Shown: positions 46,373 to 57,054, numbered from the stretch's first letter. The stretch: DNA of 64,000 nucleotides from Rhizomys pruinosus (GCA_009823505.1 VZQC01013287.1:2946504-3010503), one strand, 5' to 3'. The notes: generated from the letters alone by a model not told the origin. Program-made: numbers and translations.

Positions 46373-46981
46373 GAATGCTTTCTATAGAACTCCCTAAAGG
46401 TGGAGAGAAGCAATTCAGCATCCCTTGGGTCTACCCATGTTTTGGAAAAGAACTACATAGCAAAGATAATGTCAGGATCCTAGGTAACTTGGACTTCACC
46501 CTGATCCTAGGAGGCATGCACTTAATGATACAGACATTCTCACACAAAGACCCCTTGTAAATTCCCATTCCTAACCAAGGTTACTTGTAGATCATCAGCC
46601 TTTAGAAGCACAGCATGGCCTACAGGAAATCTCCACTACCGAACATTCCCTGTCATTTGCACTGCAGATTTGAATCTGTCATCTGACAAAATGGCTAGTG
46701 ATGCCCATTTCTGTTTACACTCCATCAGCCAAAGAGGAGGGGCCTGAAGTCTGCTGGTTGGATTCACTTGACAATATTTCTACCAGGTGAGTTGCAGGCA
46801 TGCTCACACCTTCTCCTTTTGGTCTGTGCTTGCCAGTTCCATCAAAGGACCACAGTAATTATCAGCAATGATGCAGTTCTGATTGCTATGGAGAAGTTAA
46901 TCCCTAAGTTCTCATGAATCTCTTCTTTCTCCCTTTTTTCTTCTGTCTCATCTCCTCTGCTCCTTGAAGCAATCAGCCCTG
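46258..46981 (+). repeat. Segmental duplication, copy 1
   Basis: 724 bp matching 49478-50204 in the same orientation with only scattered differences (for example 46595 versus 49826 and a few indels). Copy 1 has the intact B1/L1 junction on its left and continues into unique sequence on its right, so it looks like the source copy. Confidence 0.95.
46262..46343 (+). mobile_element. Very short L1 3' end inserted in B1
   Basis: GGGGTTGGGGGAATGGTGGG followed by TTGTTAAAAATAAATAAATA matches the last part of the L1 3' UTR at 14864-14915. Duplicated B1 sequence TAAAGGTGTG(C)GCCACCA lies on both sides (46246-46261 and 46344-46361), an explicit target duplication. Confidence 0.82.
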
Positions 46982-47212
46982 TTTGTGCATAGAACCACAT
47001 TTGGCTTCTTGGCTGTTTGCTCTGTCTTGGGAGGTTTGAGGAGAGAAATATTGCTGGAATATTCAAGGGACTCTATCAAGAACCATTCCGACATACCCTG
47101 TTCTCTTGAATGCAGGCCTGTTCCTGCTGTGGTAAATGGGTTTGGGGCTGTAGAAATAACTTATGGTTATAGTTAAAATGTAATTTATCCATTCAAATTA
47201 ACCACTTTTAAG
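46982..47212. other. Unassigned unique sequence
   Basis: Right flank of duplication copy 1, absent from copy 2. Confidence 0.45.
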
Positions 47213-47485
47213 GGCTGGGGAGATAGCTCAGACCGTAAATCACTTGCTGTGGAAGTCTGACAACCTAGGTTTGGATCCCCAGAACCCACACAAAGCAGGG
47301 TACACTAGTGTGCACAACCGCAATTTCAGCACTCCTAAGCAGAGATGGGCAACAGGGACAAGAGAGTCCCTGCTGGTCTGACATACACACACACAGCGGT
47401 AATGACAGGACAGCAGACAGGCCATGGGCAAGGACTGACACACCTGAGGTTGTCTTCTGACCTCTGCACAGGTGGTGTGGCATGG

Positions 47486-47527
<42 letters not shown>

Positions 47528-47534
47528 ACACACC
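47213..47534 (+). mobile_element. B4-like composite SINE ending in (CA)n
   Basis: GGGCTGGGGAGATAGCTCAG head, GGATCCCCAGAACCCACAC, a decayed B1-like middle and a GTTGTCTTCTGACCTCTGCA block, then (CA)n at 47486-47533. The same layout is seen at 61236-61515. Confidence 0.7.
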
Positions 47535-47550
47535 ACTTGTTTTTTAAATA

Positions 47551-47750
47551 GGGCTGGAGAGATAACTCAATGGTGAGCACTAGCTGCTCTTCCAGAGGAC
47601 CTGGGCTCAATTCCCAGCACTCATGTGGCTTCTAACAACTATCTATAACTCCGATTACAGGTGATTCGATGCCCTCTTCTGGCCTCCATGGTCATTGCAT
47701 GACACAGGCGCAGTTACATGCAGGTAGACTATTCATACACATAAAAAATA
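47551..47750 (+). mobile_element. B2 SINE
   Basis: GGGCTGGAGAGATAACTCAA head to ATACACATAAAAAATATT tail, directly followed by a B1 in the same orientation. Confidence 0.9.
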
Positions 47751-47890
47751 TTAAGGCTGTGCATGTTCATGTCTCTTGGCACTCAGGAGGCAGAGGCAGG
47801 TGGATTGCTTTGAGAATGAGGCCAGCCTGATCTAAGTAGTGAGTTCTAGGACAGCTAAGGCCACAAGAAAACCCTGTCTGGAAACAAAAG
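47751..47890 (+). mobile_element. B1 SINE, diverged
   Basis: AGGCTGTGCATGTTCATG through CCCTGTCTGGAAAC. Contiguous with the B2 before it. Confidence 0.75.
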
Positions 47891-49154
47891 TAAAAAAGAA
47901 ACCCAATTAAATATTTTTTAAAAGGAACCCCTTTCGAACGTTAAAACAGATCCTCATTTGCAGAAGACCAAGTGTGAAGGGCCCACAGAAGCTTGGACAA
48001 GATGAAATAAAACACTGGAGGTGGCTTTGTTGTTGGCCACCCATGTAAGGCTTCACAGGGGTGAATGCAGCATGCTCAGCGCAGCTTGGGATGCTAATAT
48101 ATGATCCAGGCAAAATTTTGAGAAGAACTCAATTGCCTTTTATGTTAATTCCAAAATGAAGTACTTCTTAGAGCACTCATGGTAGTAAGAACACGAGACT
48201 CTGAATATTTAGGGAAAAGACAAAGGGCATGATGGAGTGTGTGTCTAAGACACTGTCTATGACCTGCAGTTTAAAAGAGGACAAAGACCTATCCTGCATT
48301 AGAGACCCACAGGCTGCAATATGGACCACATGGGAAAACATGCAGTTCAGTCAGCTACAGCTCAGCATGCTGAAAGAGTCAGCCCTGAACCAACAGCCTC
48401 TGTAGAAAAATGAACAGACTCACAGAAATGTCAAAATACAAACCCAACAGAAAATGTAAATGCAGGGTCTCTTGTTCACAAATTGTTAGGGATTTAAAAG
48501 CAGTGGTAGGAGAGTTACACCAAGCATACACAGCCTTGTGTGACTACACGTGCCCCATGCCCATGAGGTTTCTAGAACAGCCAAGTAGAATTATAAGCAG
48601 ATGTGTAGGTCCATCTGCATTAATTTCCCATAGCAATCACCACGGAGCTGGCATATGGGCAGAAGAAAACAGTAGGGTGGTCCTTGCTCCAGCACACTCG
48701 GGACAAGGCCTTCTTCCCTCACCTTCTTCTTGCCCTTTCTTAGGAAGGATCTTTTCCTTGGAAGGCAGCACTATTTGAAGCTGTCTGGAGACACTTGACC
48801 CTGTGCAAAGACTTCTTCACATACCATTTTCCCTATCACCTGCTTTCACATAGCTTTTTAAATGGTTCCAAAACAAATCACAAGTTTTGTGGAACTTTAT
48901 TAGACACACACAGTAATTCCAAACTGTGAGTACACCATGTCTGGCTTTCCCTGAGCCCAAATCTAATATCCTGGAAAGTGGGGAGGTTTACTGCATGACT
49001 GAAGCATGCACTTGGGGTGGCCCTCACAAGTATGGCTCCACATCCACCTCCTACAATTGCTTTTGACTGTGGTTGTACACTTAGCCCTGCTCCAGTCTTC
49101 TCCATCTTATTAGATTACCTTTACTGTGCAGTTATTAGAGTGCTTTTGTGTTTT
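47891..49154. other. Unassigned unique sequence
   Basis: 1.26 kb without recognised elements or coding signal. Confidence 0.45.
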
Positions 49155-49300
49155 TGGTTTTGTTCATTTGGTTGTTTTGAGATAGAGTGTCTCACTCTGC
49201 TTCAGGCTTGCCTGGGATTCACTATGTAGCCTATGCTGGCCTTTGATTCTCAGCAATCTCCCTGTCTCAGTCTCTTGAAGGCTGAGATTAATGGCATTAT
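49155..49300 (-). mobile_element. B1-like SINE, decayed
   Basis: GTTTTGAGATAGAGTGTCTC, CTATGTAGCCTATGCTGGCC and CTGAGATTAATGGCAT blocks. Confidence 0.65.
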
Positions 49301-49340
49301 AAATTGTTTTTGTTTTAGTTTTTTAAAATTTACCCTAAAG

Positions 49341-49477
49341 CCGGGCGTGGTGGCACACGCCTTTAATCCTAGCACTTGGGAGGCAGAGGCAGGCGGATCT
49401 TTGTGAGTTCAAGGCCAGCCTGGTCTACAGAGTGAGTTCCAGGACAGCTGGAGCTACAGAGAGACCCTGTCTCGAAA
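49341..49477 (+). mobile_element. B1 SINE at left border of duplication copy 2
   Basis: Complete B1 from GCCGGGCGTGGTGG to CCCTGTCTCGAAA. Its tail merges with the duplicated block through a shared ACCA (49478-49481). Confidence 0.95.
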
Positions 49478-50204
49478 ACCAGGGGTTGGGGGAATGGGTG
49501 GGAACAAAAAAAAAAAAAAATTGTTAAAAATAAATAAATAAATTTATGTGAAAAAAAATAAAATAAAGGTTGCGCCACCACGGCGCCCGTTCAGAATGCT
49601 TTCTATAAACTCCCTAAGGTTGGAGAGAAGCAATTCAGCATCCCTTGGGTCTACCCATGTTTTGGAAAAGAACTACATAGCAAAGATAATGTCAGGATCC
49701 TAGGTAACTTGGACTTCACCCTGATCCTAGGAGGCATGCACTTAATGATACAGACATTCTCACACAAAGACCCCTTGTAAATTCCCATTCCTAACCAAGG
49801 TTACTTGTAGATCATCAGCCTTTAGGAGCACAGCATGGCCTACAGGAAATCTCCACTACCGAACATTCCCTGTCATTTGCACTGCAGATTTGAATCTGTC
49901 ATCTGACAAAATGGCTAGTGATGCCCATTTCTGTTTACACTCCATCAGCCAAAGAGGAGGGGCCCGAAGTCTGCTGGTTGGATTCACTTGACAATATTTC
50001 TACCAGGTGAGTTGCAGGCATGCTCACACCTTCTCCTTTTGGTCTGTGCTTGCCAGTTCCATCAAAGGACCACAGTAATTATCAGCAATGATGCAGTTCT
50101 GATTGCTATGGAGAAGTTAATCCCTAAGTTCTCTGAATCTCTTCGTTTTTCTGCCCTTTTTTCTTCTGTCTCATCTCCTCTGCTCCTTGAAGCAATCAGC
50201 CCTG
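49478..50204 (+). repeat. Segmental duplication, copy 2, between inverted B1 elements
   Basis: 727 bp matching 46258-46981. The left border is in the tail of a plus-strand B1. The right border joins GCAATCAGCCCTG to the interior of a minus-strand B1 that has lost its tail. The inner L1 tail keeps TTGTTAAAAATAAATAAATA (49520-49539) but has a longer A-run. Confidence 0.95.
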
Positions 50205-50332
50205 GGTCTCCCTGTAGTCCCAGCTCTCCTGGAATTCGCTCTGTAGACCAGGCTGGCCTTGAACTCACAAAGATCCGCCTGCCTCTGCCTCCCAAGTGCT
50301 AGGATTAAAGGTGTGCGCCACCACGCCCGGCT
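50205..50332 (-). mobile_element. B1 SINE lacking its 3' tail, right border of duplication copy 2
   Basis: Antisense B1 starting at GGTCTCCCTGTAGTCCCAGC, without the usual poly(T)-GTCTTTTTGAGACA segment, ending with an intact 5' end CACGCCCGGCT. Confidence 0.93.
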
Positions 50333-53060
50333 AAGAATGGTTTTTCTAAGTCTGAGAAGAAACTCATGGGGAGTTTGGTTGGGATTGCATTGAATATGTA
50401 TATTAGTTTGGGTAGGATGGACATTTTTACTATATTAATTTTTCTAATCCATGAGCATGGGAGGTCTTTCCATCTTCTGGTATCTTCTTCAATCTCCTTT
50501 TTCAGGGATTTAAAATTTTCATTGTAGAGATCTTTGGTGTCATTTGGTTAGGTTTTTTCTTTTTTTTTTAATTTATTTATTTTTATTTTTTATATGTATG
50601 AATGTATTGTCTGCATGCAGGTCTGCGCACCCGTGTCGTGCGATGCCGCGGAGGTCAGAAGAGGGTCTCGGACTCCCCTGGAACTGGAGTTCTCCTGGAA
50701 CCGGAGTCGCAGACGGTTCTCAGCCGCCATGTGGGTGCTGGGGATCGAACCCGGGTCCTCTGCAAGAGCGGTCGGCGCTCTTAACCGCTAGGCCATCCCT
50801 CCAGCCCCGGTTAGGTTTTTTCTAAGGTATTTTTTGAGGCTATTGTGAATGTGATGGTCTCCTTGTATTCCTTCTCCATTTGTTTGTTGTTGGTGTAAAG
50901 AAAGGCTTCTGATTTTTCTAGGTTAATTTTGTATCCAGCTACTTTACTGAAACACTTGATTGTTTATAGGAGTTTCTTGGTGGAGTTTTTTTGTGTCCAT
51001 TAGGTACAATACCATATTGTCTGCTAAAAAGGATAGTTTGACTTCCTCTTTTCCAATTAGTACTCCTTTAATTTCTTTCTCTTGTCTTATTGCTGTAGTA
51101 AGTGTTTCAAACACTATATTGAAGAGGAGTGGAGATAGGGAGCAGCCTTCCCAGGTTTCTGATTTTAAGGAGAGTGCTTCTAATTTTTCCCCATTTAGGA
51201 TGATGTTGCCTGTGGATTTCCTCTATATGGCTTTGATTATGTTTAGGAATGTTCCCTCCAGTCCAATTCCCTCTAGGACTTTGAACATGAAGTCATGCTG
51301 GATTTTGTCAAAGGCTTTTTCTGCATTGATTGAGATAACCATGTAGTTTTAGTCTTTCAGCCCATTTATATGTTTTATGATATTTATTGTTTTGCATATG
51401 TTGAACCATTCCTGCATCTCTGGTATAAATCCAACTTGGTTATGATGAATGATCTTTTTGATGTGAGTCTGTATGTGATTTGCAAGTATTTTGTTGAGAA
51501 TTTTTGCATCTATGTTCATTAATGAAATGGGCCTGTGGTTTTCTTTTTTGGTTGTATCTTTCTTGGTAGAAAGAATTTGGGAGATTTCCCTCTGTTTCTA
51601 TTCTTTTGAACAATTTGAGTAATAGTGGTTTGTATGTCCTCTTTAAAGGTTTTATAGAACTCTGTCATAAATCCAGCTGGTCCTGGGCTTTTTTTAGTTG
51701 GGAAGTTTTGAATTACTATTTTGATTTCCTCATATTTTATGGGTCTGTTTAAGCTGTCAACATCTTCTTGAGTAAGCTTTGGTAAATTCCAGGATTTCAA
51801 ATATTCATCCATTTCTTTGAGGTTTTCAAACAGTAGAGTATAGTTTTTAAAATATTCTTGTATTATTGTCTGAATCTTTTCTATGTCTGTCATGATATTT
51901 CCCTTTTCATCTTCAATTCTATCAATTTGGAGCAGCTCTTTCTTTCTTTTGGTTAACTGGGCTAGAGGTCTATCTATCTTGTTTATCCTGTTGAAGAACC
52001 AGCTTTTGGATTAATTGATTCTTTTACAGTTTTCTTTGTTTCTATTTCATTGATCTCTGCTCTAATTTTTGTTATTTCCTCTTGTCTTTTGGGTTTAGGA
52101 TTCAGTTGTTGTTGTCTCTCAAGTGCTTTCAGCTGCAGTGTTAGATCATTTATTTGTGCTCTTTCTGTTATTTTTGTTTGTTTGTTTTTGTTTTTTAATG
52201 TAGGCACTTAGTGCTATAAATTTCCCTCTTAGGACTGCTTTTAAAGTATCCCATAGGTTTTGTTGTGTTGTCCTGTCTTTTTTATTTAGTTCCAGGAATA
52301 CTTTTATTTCTTTCCTTATTTCTTTCTTGACCCATTCATTGTTTAGGAGTGTGTTGTTTAGTCTCCATGTACTCTTGTAGACAGTAGGGCTTATTCTGGT
52401 GTTGATACTGAGTTTTATTGCACTGTGGTCTGATAGAAGGCATGGGATTATTTTGATCCTTTTATATTTGTTGAGGTTTTTTTCTGTGTCCCAGTATGTG
52501 GTCAATTTTGGGGAATGTTCCATAAGGTGATGAGTAGAAAATATATTCTCTGGTGTTTGGGTGGAATATTCGGTAGATATCTGTGAAGTCCATTTGGTGT
52601 ATTGTATTGTTCAGTTCAGATGTCTCTTTGTTTATTCATTGTCCAGTTGACCTGTCCAAAGGGCCCAGTGGAGTATCAAAGTCCCTCACTATTAGTGTGC
52701 TGGGATTAATCTGTGTCTAGAAGTCCTGTAGAATTGTGCTTATAAAGTTTGCTGCACCAGCATTTGTTGCGTATATATTCATGATTGTGAAATGTTAATT
52801 GGTTAATTGTTCCTTTGATTAGGATGTAATGGCCCTCTTTGTCTCTTTTGATGAGATTTACCTTGAAGTCTATTTTGTCTGATATTAGAATAGCAACTCC
52901 TGCTTTCTTTTCAACACCATTTGCTTGGAATATTTTTTTTCCATCCTTTCAACTTAAGTTGATGTCTATCCTTGAGGGTGAGATGGGTTTCTTGTAGACA
53001 GCATATAGATGGGTTCTGTTTCCTAATCCATTCTCCCAATCTATGTCTTTTGATTGGGGA
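50333..53060 (-). pseudogene. L1 ORF2 remnant (endonuclease and reverse transcriptase, C-terminus lost)
   Basis: Minus frames give successive ORF2 pieces: KSPGPAGFMTEFYKTFKEDI (about 51650-51720), [20 protein letters not shown] (about 52100-52160) and the endonuclease end [20 protein letters not shown] (about 52375-52440). The frame is broken by shifts, stops and the B2. The C-terminal Cys-rich part is absent. Confidence 0.82.
50561..50808 (-). mobile_element. B2 SINE, youngest-looking copy, nested in L1 with 15-bp target duplication
   Basis: Flanked by perfect GGTTAGGTTTTTTCT (50546 and 50809). CpG content is the highest of all copies here. It carries the internal tandem duplication. The open frames through it (about 60-93 codons) are SINE translations. 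Confidence 0.97.
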
Positions 53061-53557
53061 GTTTAAACCATTAATATTTAAGGTTATTATTGAGAAATGT
53101 AAAAAAAGAGAGAGAGAGAGAAATGTATGTTGCTTCCTTTCACCTTATTTTCTGTTTGCATTCTTGGTTTGAGTTAGTATTTTCACAGTTATACTGTTAT
53201 CAATTATTCTCTCAAGCTGGTTGGGGATAGTTGCTCCTTTCCTCTGACCTTTGAATTGCTTCCAGTATTTTCTGAAGGGTTGGTTTTCTGGACATGAATT
53301 CTTTCATCTTGTTTATGTCATGAAAGATTTTTTCTTTCTCATTCAACTATAATTGACATTTTTGCTGGGTATAGTAATCTGGGTTGGCATCTATAGTCAT
53401 TTAGCACTGGGAATACTTTGGTCCATGTTCTTCCAGCTTTCATTGTTGCACTGAAAAGTCAGCTGTAATTCTGATGGGTTTTCCCTTTATATGTAACTTG
53501 TTGTTTTTCTCTTGTGGCCTTCAATATTTTGTCTTTCTTTGGGGCATCTAATTTTTT

Positions 53558-53862
53558 TGGTCTTTTTTATTATTTGTTTATTTTTAAGGGATTCTACAAT
53601 ATAATAACACAGTTGTTTTCAGATAACATTGATGTTGCTCAGTTTGCCATACAATTAGGTAATTGGTGCATTTTTCAAGTATCTATGTCCAAATTTTGAA
53701 CAACTCAAAGTTCCCATAGTCCAGTTGGAGAAGCTTGTATGCACAGGCATGTTGATCAATTAGGAGTCCAGACTATATTGCTGTAGTCTCATGATTCGCC
53801 CCTATCTCTCCGCAGCCCTTACATTCTACCACGCCTCCTCTTCCACAATTTGTTCCCTGGGT
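53558..53862 (-). mobile_element. L1 3' UTR fragment nested in an older L1, 17-bp target duplication
   Basis: Flanked by GGGGCATCTAATTTTTT at 53541-53557 and 53863-53879. The T-rich left end and TTAAGGGATTCTACAATATA mark the antisense 3' end of an L1. The same 3' UTR occurs in opposite orientation at 57815-58055. Confidence 0.92.
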
Positions 53863-53879
53863 GGGGCATCTAATTTTTT

Positions 53880-54869
53880 AACTATGATATGGCATGGGGA
53901 ATTTCTTTTCTGATCTTGTCTATTTGGTGTTCTATGTGCTTCTTGTTTTGTATGGTTTGACATTTTTCAGTTTGGAGAAATTTTCTTCTATTATTCTGTT
54001 GAAGAGCTGATCAATATCATTTTCCTGGGATTCTTCTCCTTCCTCTATCCCTATGATGCAGAGGTTTGGTCTTTTCATAGTGTCCCACATTTTCTGATTG
54101 TTTCACTCTTGTGTTTTTAAAAAAATTTTCATACTCTTTACTTGAGCATTCTAGTTCTTCTATTTTATCTTCCTGACTTGAGATTCTATTTTCTGCTTCA
54201 TCTGTTCTGTTACTGAGGCTTTCTCCCATCCTTTCCTGATTATTGCATGTGTGTTCAATTTCCTTTTTCATTTCATCCTGTGATTTTTTTAAATTTATTT
54301 TTCTATGTGTATGAATGTACTGTCTGCATGCAGGTTTGTGCACCCGTGTCGTGCAGTGCTGCAGAGGTCAGAAGAGCATGTCAGATTCCCCTGGAACTGG
54401 AGTTCTCCTGGAATTGGAGTTACAGACAGTTCTCAGCTGCCATGTGGGTACTGGGGATCAAACCCGGGTCCTCTGCAAGAGCAGTTGATGCTCTTAACCG
54501 CTAGGCTATCTCTCCAGTCCCTTATCCTGTGATTTCTTTAGTATTTCCATTTCCTTCTGGAGCTTGTCTTTCTCGCCTTCTAGGTCCTTGATTCTCTGCT
54601 CAGTTTCCTGTTTCATTTCAGCCTGGCATCTTTTCCAGTGTTTCCATTTCTTTCTGGAGCTCATCCTTCTTTCCTTCTAGTTCCTTCCGGAGTTTGTCAT
54701 TCTCTCCCTTCAGTTCTTTGATTTGTTCTTTACATTCCTTGATTTCTTTGAGTATGTCTATGATTGTTCTTTTAGAATCTGTGTCCTGGGTTACTTCTAG
54801 GGAGAACTCGTTGGAGTCTTCCATAGGACTAATAGAATTTGATGGAGATTTATTGTTTGCTTTTCCCAT
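53880..54869 (-). pseudogene. L1 ORF1 remnant
   Basis: Start codon at 54869-54867 (MGKANNKSPSNSISPMEDSN), then a strong Lys/Glu coiled-coil stretch (ECKEQIKELKGENDKLRKEL, about 54690-54750) in an open run to 54618. A further open piece at 54017-54343 continues the coiled coil. The B2 at 54290 and frameshifts break it. Confidence 0.75.
54290..54522 (-). mobile_element. B2 SINE nested in L1 ORF1, with target duplication
   Basis: Flanked by ATCCTGTGATTTTTT (54274) and ATCCTGTGATTTCTT (54524). Carries the internal tandem duplication. Confidence 0.93.
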
Positions 54870-55300
54870 GGCATTGATTTTTCATTGTGCTTTTGGCATG
54901 TGGATTTGATTTGTTGATTGTAATCTGATGCAAAATTGGAGTGTTTCTTTGGATTGAAGGGTTGTTCCTCGGGGTTAACTGAGGAGTGGCAGGTTTGCTG
55001 TCTCTTCTTTTACCTTGTGACCCCAGTTTCTTTTTTTTTTTGTGACCCCAGTTTCTATAGCTCTTCCCACAATGATGGTCACTCTGGGGAGGGGGGGGTT
55101 GGCCTGCTGTACACAGTCCCTACCTCAGATGCAGTCACCAAAGAGTCGCATGGAGAGAGAGGTGGGCAGAGTTGCCTGCACCCTTAGAGGTCTGAGCAGG
55201 ACATTAAGCCTCTGTCGGCCCCCTGGGCACAGTCCCTACCTCTGGCTGTAGTCCACCAGTCCCCCAGAGATGCGCAGAGGTGCCCCTCTCTCCTGGATTT
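54870..55300 (-). promoter_or_regulatory. L1 5' UTR with partial internal repeats
   Basis: CACAGTCCCTACCTC occurs at 55112 and 55218, about 106 bp apart, with related flanking text. GTGACCCCAGTTTCT is also repeated at 55017 and 55042. Unrelated by eye to the 5' UTRs at 265-973 and 9216-9640. Confidence 0.6.
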
Positions 55301-55475
55301 TTTTGGTGATTGTGCTTATGATGGAGTTATGTTTTTGTTCTGGTATAGTTGAATTATAATCTGTTCTGTTCTCATAAAGATAAGCCATATTTATAAAGTT
55401 GAATAAAACCAAAGAATAATAAAGCAAAGAAGGCTTAGAATTGCCTGCAAGTAGAAAGCAAAACCACTATCATTT

Positions 55476-55861
55476 TTTTTTTTTTTGGTCTTTTTGAGAC
55501 TAGGTCTCCCTGTAGCTCTGGCTGTCCTGGAACTCACTCTGTAGACCAGGCTGGCCTCGAACTCACATAGATCTGCGTGCCTCTGCCTCCCAAGTGCTAG
55601 GATTAAAGGCGTGCGCCACCACACCCGGCATTTATTTATGTCTGTATGTGTATCAATGTACTGTCTGCATGCAAGTTTGTGCACCCGTGTTGTGCAATGC
55701 CGCGGAGGTCAGAAGAGGGTCTCGGATTCCCCTGGAACTGGAGTTCTCCTGGAATTGGAGTTTCAGACGGTTCTCGGCCACCTTGTGGGTGCTGGGGATC
55801 GAACCCGGGTCCTCTGTAAGAGCGGTCAGTGCTCTTAACCGCTAGGCCATCTCTCCAGCCC
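55476..55861 (-). mobile_element. B2-B1 dimeric SINE bounded by one 17-bp target duplication
   Basis: On the minus strand a complete B2 (55861-55630) without its own poly(A) runs directly into a complete B1 (55629-55476) with a long A-tail. CAAAACCACTATCATTT lies outside both ends (55459-55475 and 55862-55878) and not between the parts. The B2 part carries the internal tandem duplication and many CpGs. Confidence 0.93.
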
Positions 55862-55878
55862 CAAAACCACTATCATTT

Positions 55879-56366
55879 CTATCATTTACATGCAGTAAGC
55901 CCAATAGACCAGAGCTAGGTAATCCTTCACTGTACTTTTATTTATGAACAAAGGAAACAAACAGAAACTAAAGGGTGAAATGACCTGCTCGAAGTCACAC
56001 ATCCCTGAAGATAGACTAACCAGATTTCCAAGACTTGTCACATAAACGATATAATCCCATCTTCATATCAGTAACCTGTGGGACAATGTTTTTCAGTGTC
56101 TACCATTCATTTGTGGGAGGAGGATGTTGGAACCCATGTTCTTTAAGCCAAATAGCTCTCCAACTCTAAATGAACACAGTGGGTGCCTGTCTGTCTCATC
56201 AGCCCAGAACAGCCACACAGAATGAAAGCTGTGGTGACCAGCAGATGTTTGCTGTTGTAGCAAGATGTATACAATGGCCAACCAGATCCTTAGGAAAGCT
56301 GAATACTGAATTTCAGACTGAGTTGTGACAACTACACTTCCCACCAGGCTTACAGTGTCATTTAAA
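55879..56366. other. Unassigned unique sequence
   Basis: Nothing recognised. Confidence 0.45.
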
Positions 56367-56380
56367 AATCACTAGCTCAG

Positions 56381-56621
56381 GGGCTGAAGAGATGGCTCAG
56401 CGGTTAAGAGCACTGGCTGCTCTTGCAGAGGACGTAGGTTCAATTCCCAGCACCCACATAGTGGGTTAACACCTGTCCATAACTCCAGTTCCAGGGGATT
56501 TGGCACCCTCTTTTGACCTCTGTGAGCATTGTAGGGCATGGGGGGCACTTACATGCATGCAGACAAAACACTCATACACATAAAACAAAAATTTAAATAA
56601 TAAATTTAATATATATTTTTT
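56381..56621 (+). mobile_element. B2 SINE with 14-bp target duplication
   Basis: Flanked by AATCACTAGCTCAG at 56367 and 56622. Head GGGGCTGAAGAGATGGCTCA, tail AT-rich. Confidence 0.95.
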
Positions 56622-56635
56622 AATCACTAGCTCAG

Positions 56636-56924
56636 AGAATGACAGGCAAACAGAAGAGTACACTTGTTTCTAGTAACCCTTTCAAGCCCTTATTGGGATT
56701 TTTGAAGCCTTGAAATCCTTCTACTGGTAAAATTTGCCATCCACAAACAGACCAACTTTCAGTGTCTGCTGAAGTGGAGAGGGAGGGGGATCCAAAACAA
56801 AAAACAAAAAAATTAAACACATTGGATTAGAAAGTATTGGAATTGTAAGAAAATGTGGAAAATCTCCTAAATATTAACTTTTTTGGACCAGGAGCAGAGA
56901 TTTAGAAACTTTAACAAATTAGGT
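56636..56924. other. Unassigned unique sequence
   Basis: Nothing recognised. Confidence 0.4.
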
Positions 56925-57050
56925 CTGGTGTGATAGCACAGCTGGGGCATGTAGACCTCTGTGAATCTGTGAATCTGAGCCCAGCCTAGTCTAGTAGGAG
57001 TCTGAGGCCTGTCAGCACTGCATGGGATACTTGTTTCAAAATAAACAAAT
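56925..57050 (+). mobile_element. B1-like SINE, decayed
   Basis: GGTCTGGTGTGATAGCACAG, GACCTCTGTGAATC and CCAGCCTAGTCTAGTAGG blocks with an AAATAAACAAATAATA tail. Confidence 0.6.
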
Positions 57051-57054
57051 AATA

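Larger units (their letters stand above)
50333..55300 (-). mobile_element. Long L1 LINE lacking its 3' third, with nested insertions
   Basis: On the minus strand it runs from a 5' UTR (about 55300-54870) through ORF1 and ORF2 to a point equal to about 13320 in the L1 at 9216. The last 1.3 kb of ORF2 and the 3' UTR are missing. Such 3' loss is not a retrotransposition outcome and marks a rearrangement. Nested younger elements are B2 (50561-50808), an L1 3' fragment (53558-53862) and B2 (54290-54522). The 5' boundary is approximate. Confidence 0.88.

Noticed and set aside
50544..50825. 93-codon plus-strand open frame, and similar ones at 4405, 23226, 54247 and 55594
   Set aside because: All are translations of antisense B2 elements and share the same peptide by descent from the SINE.
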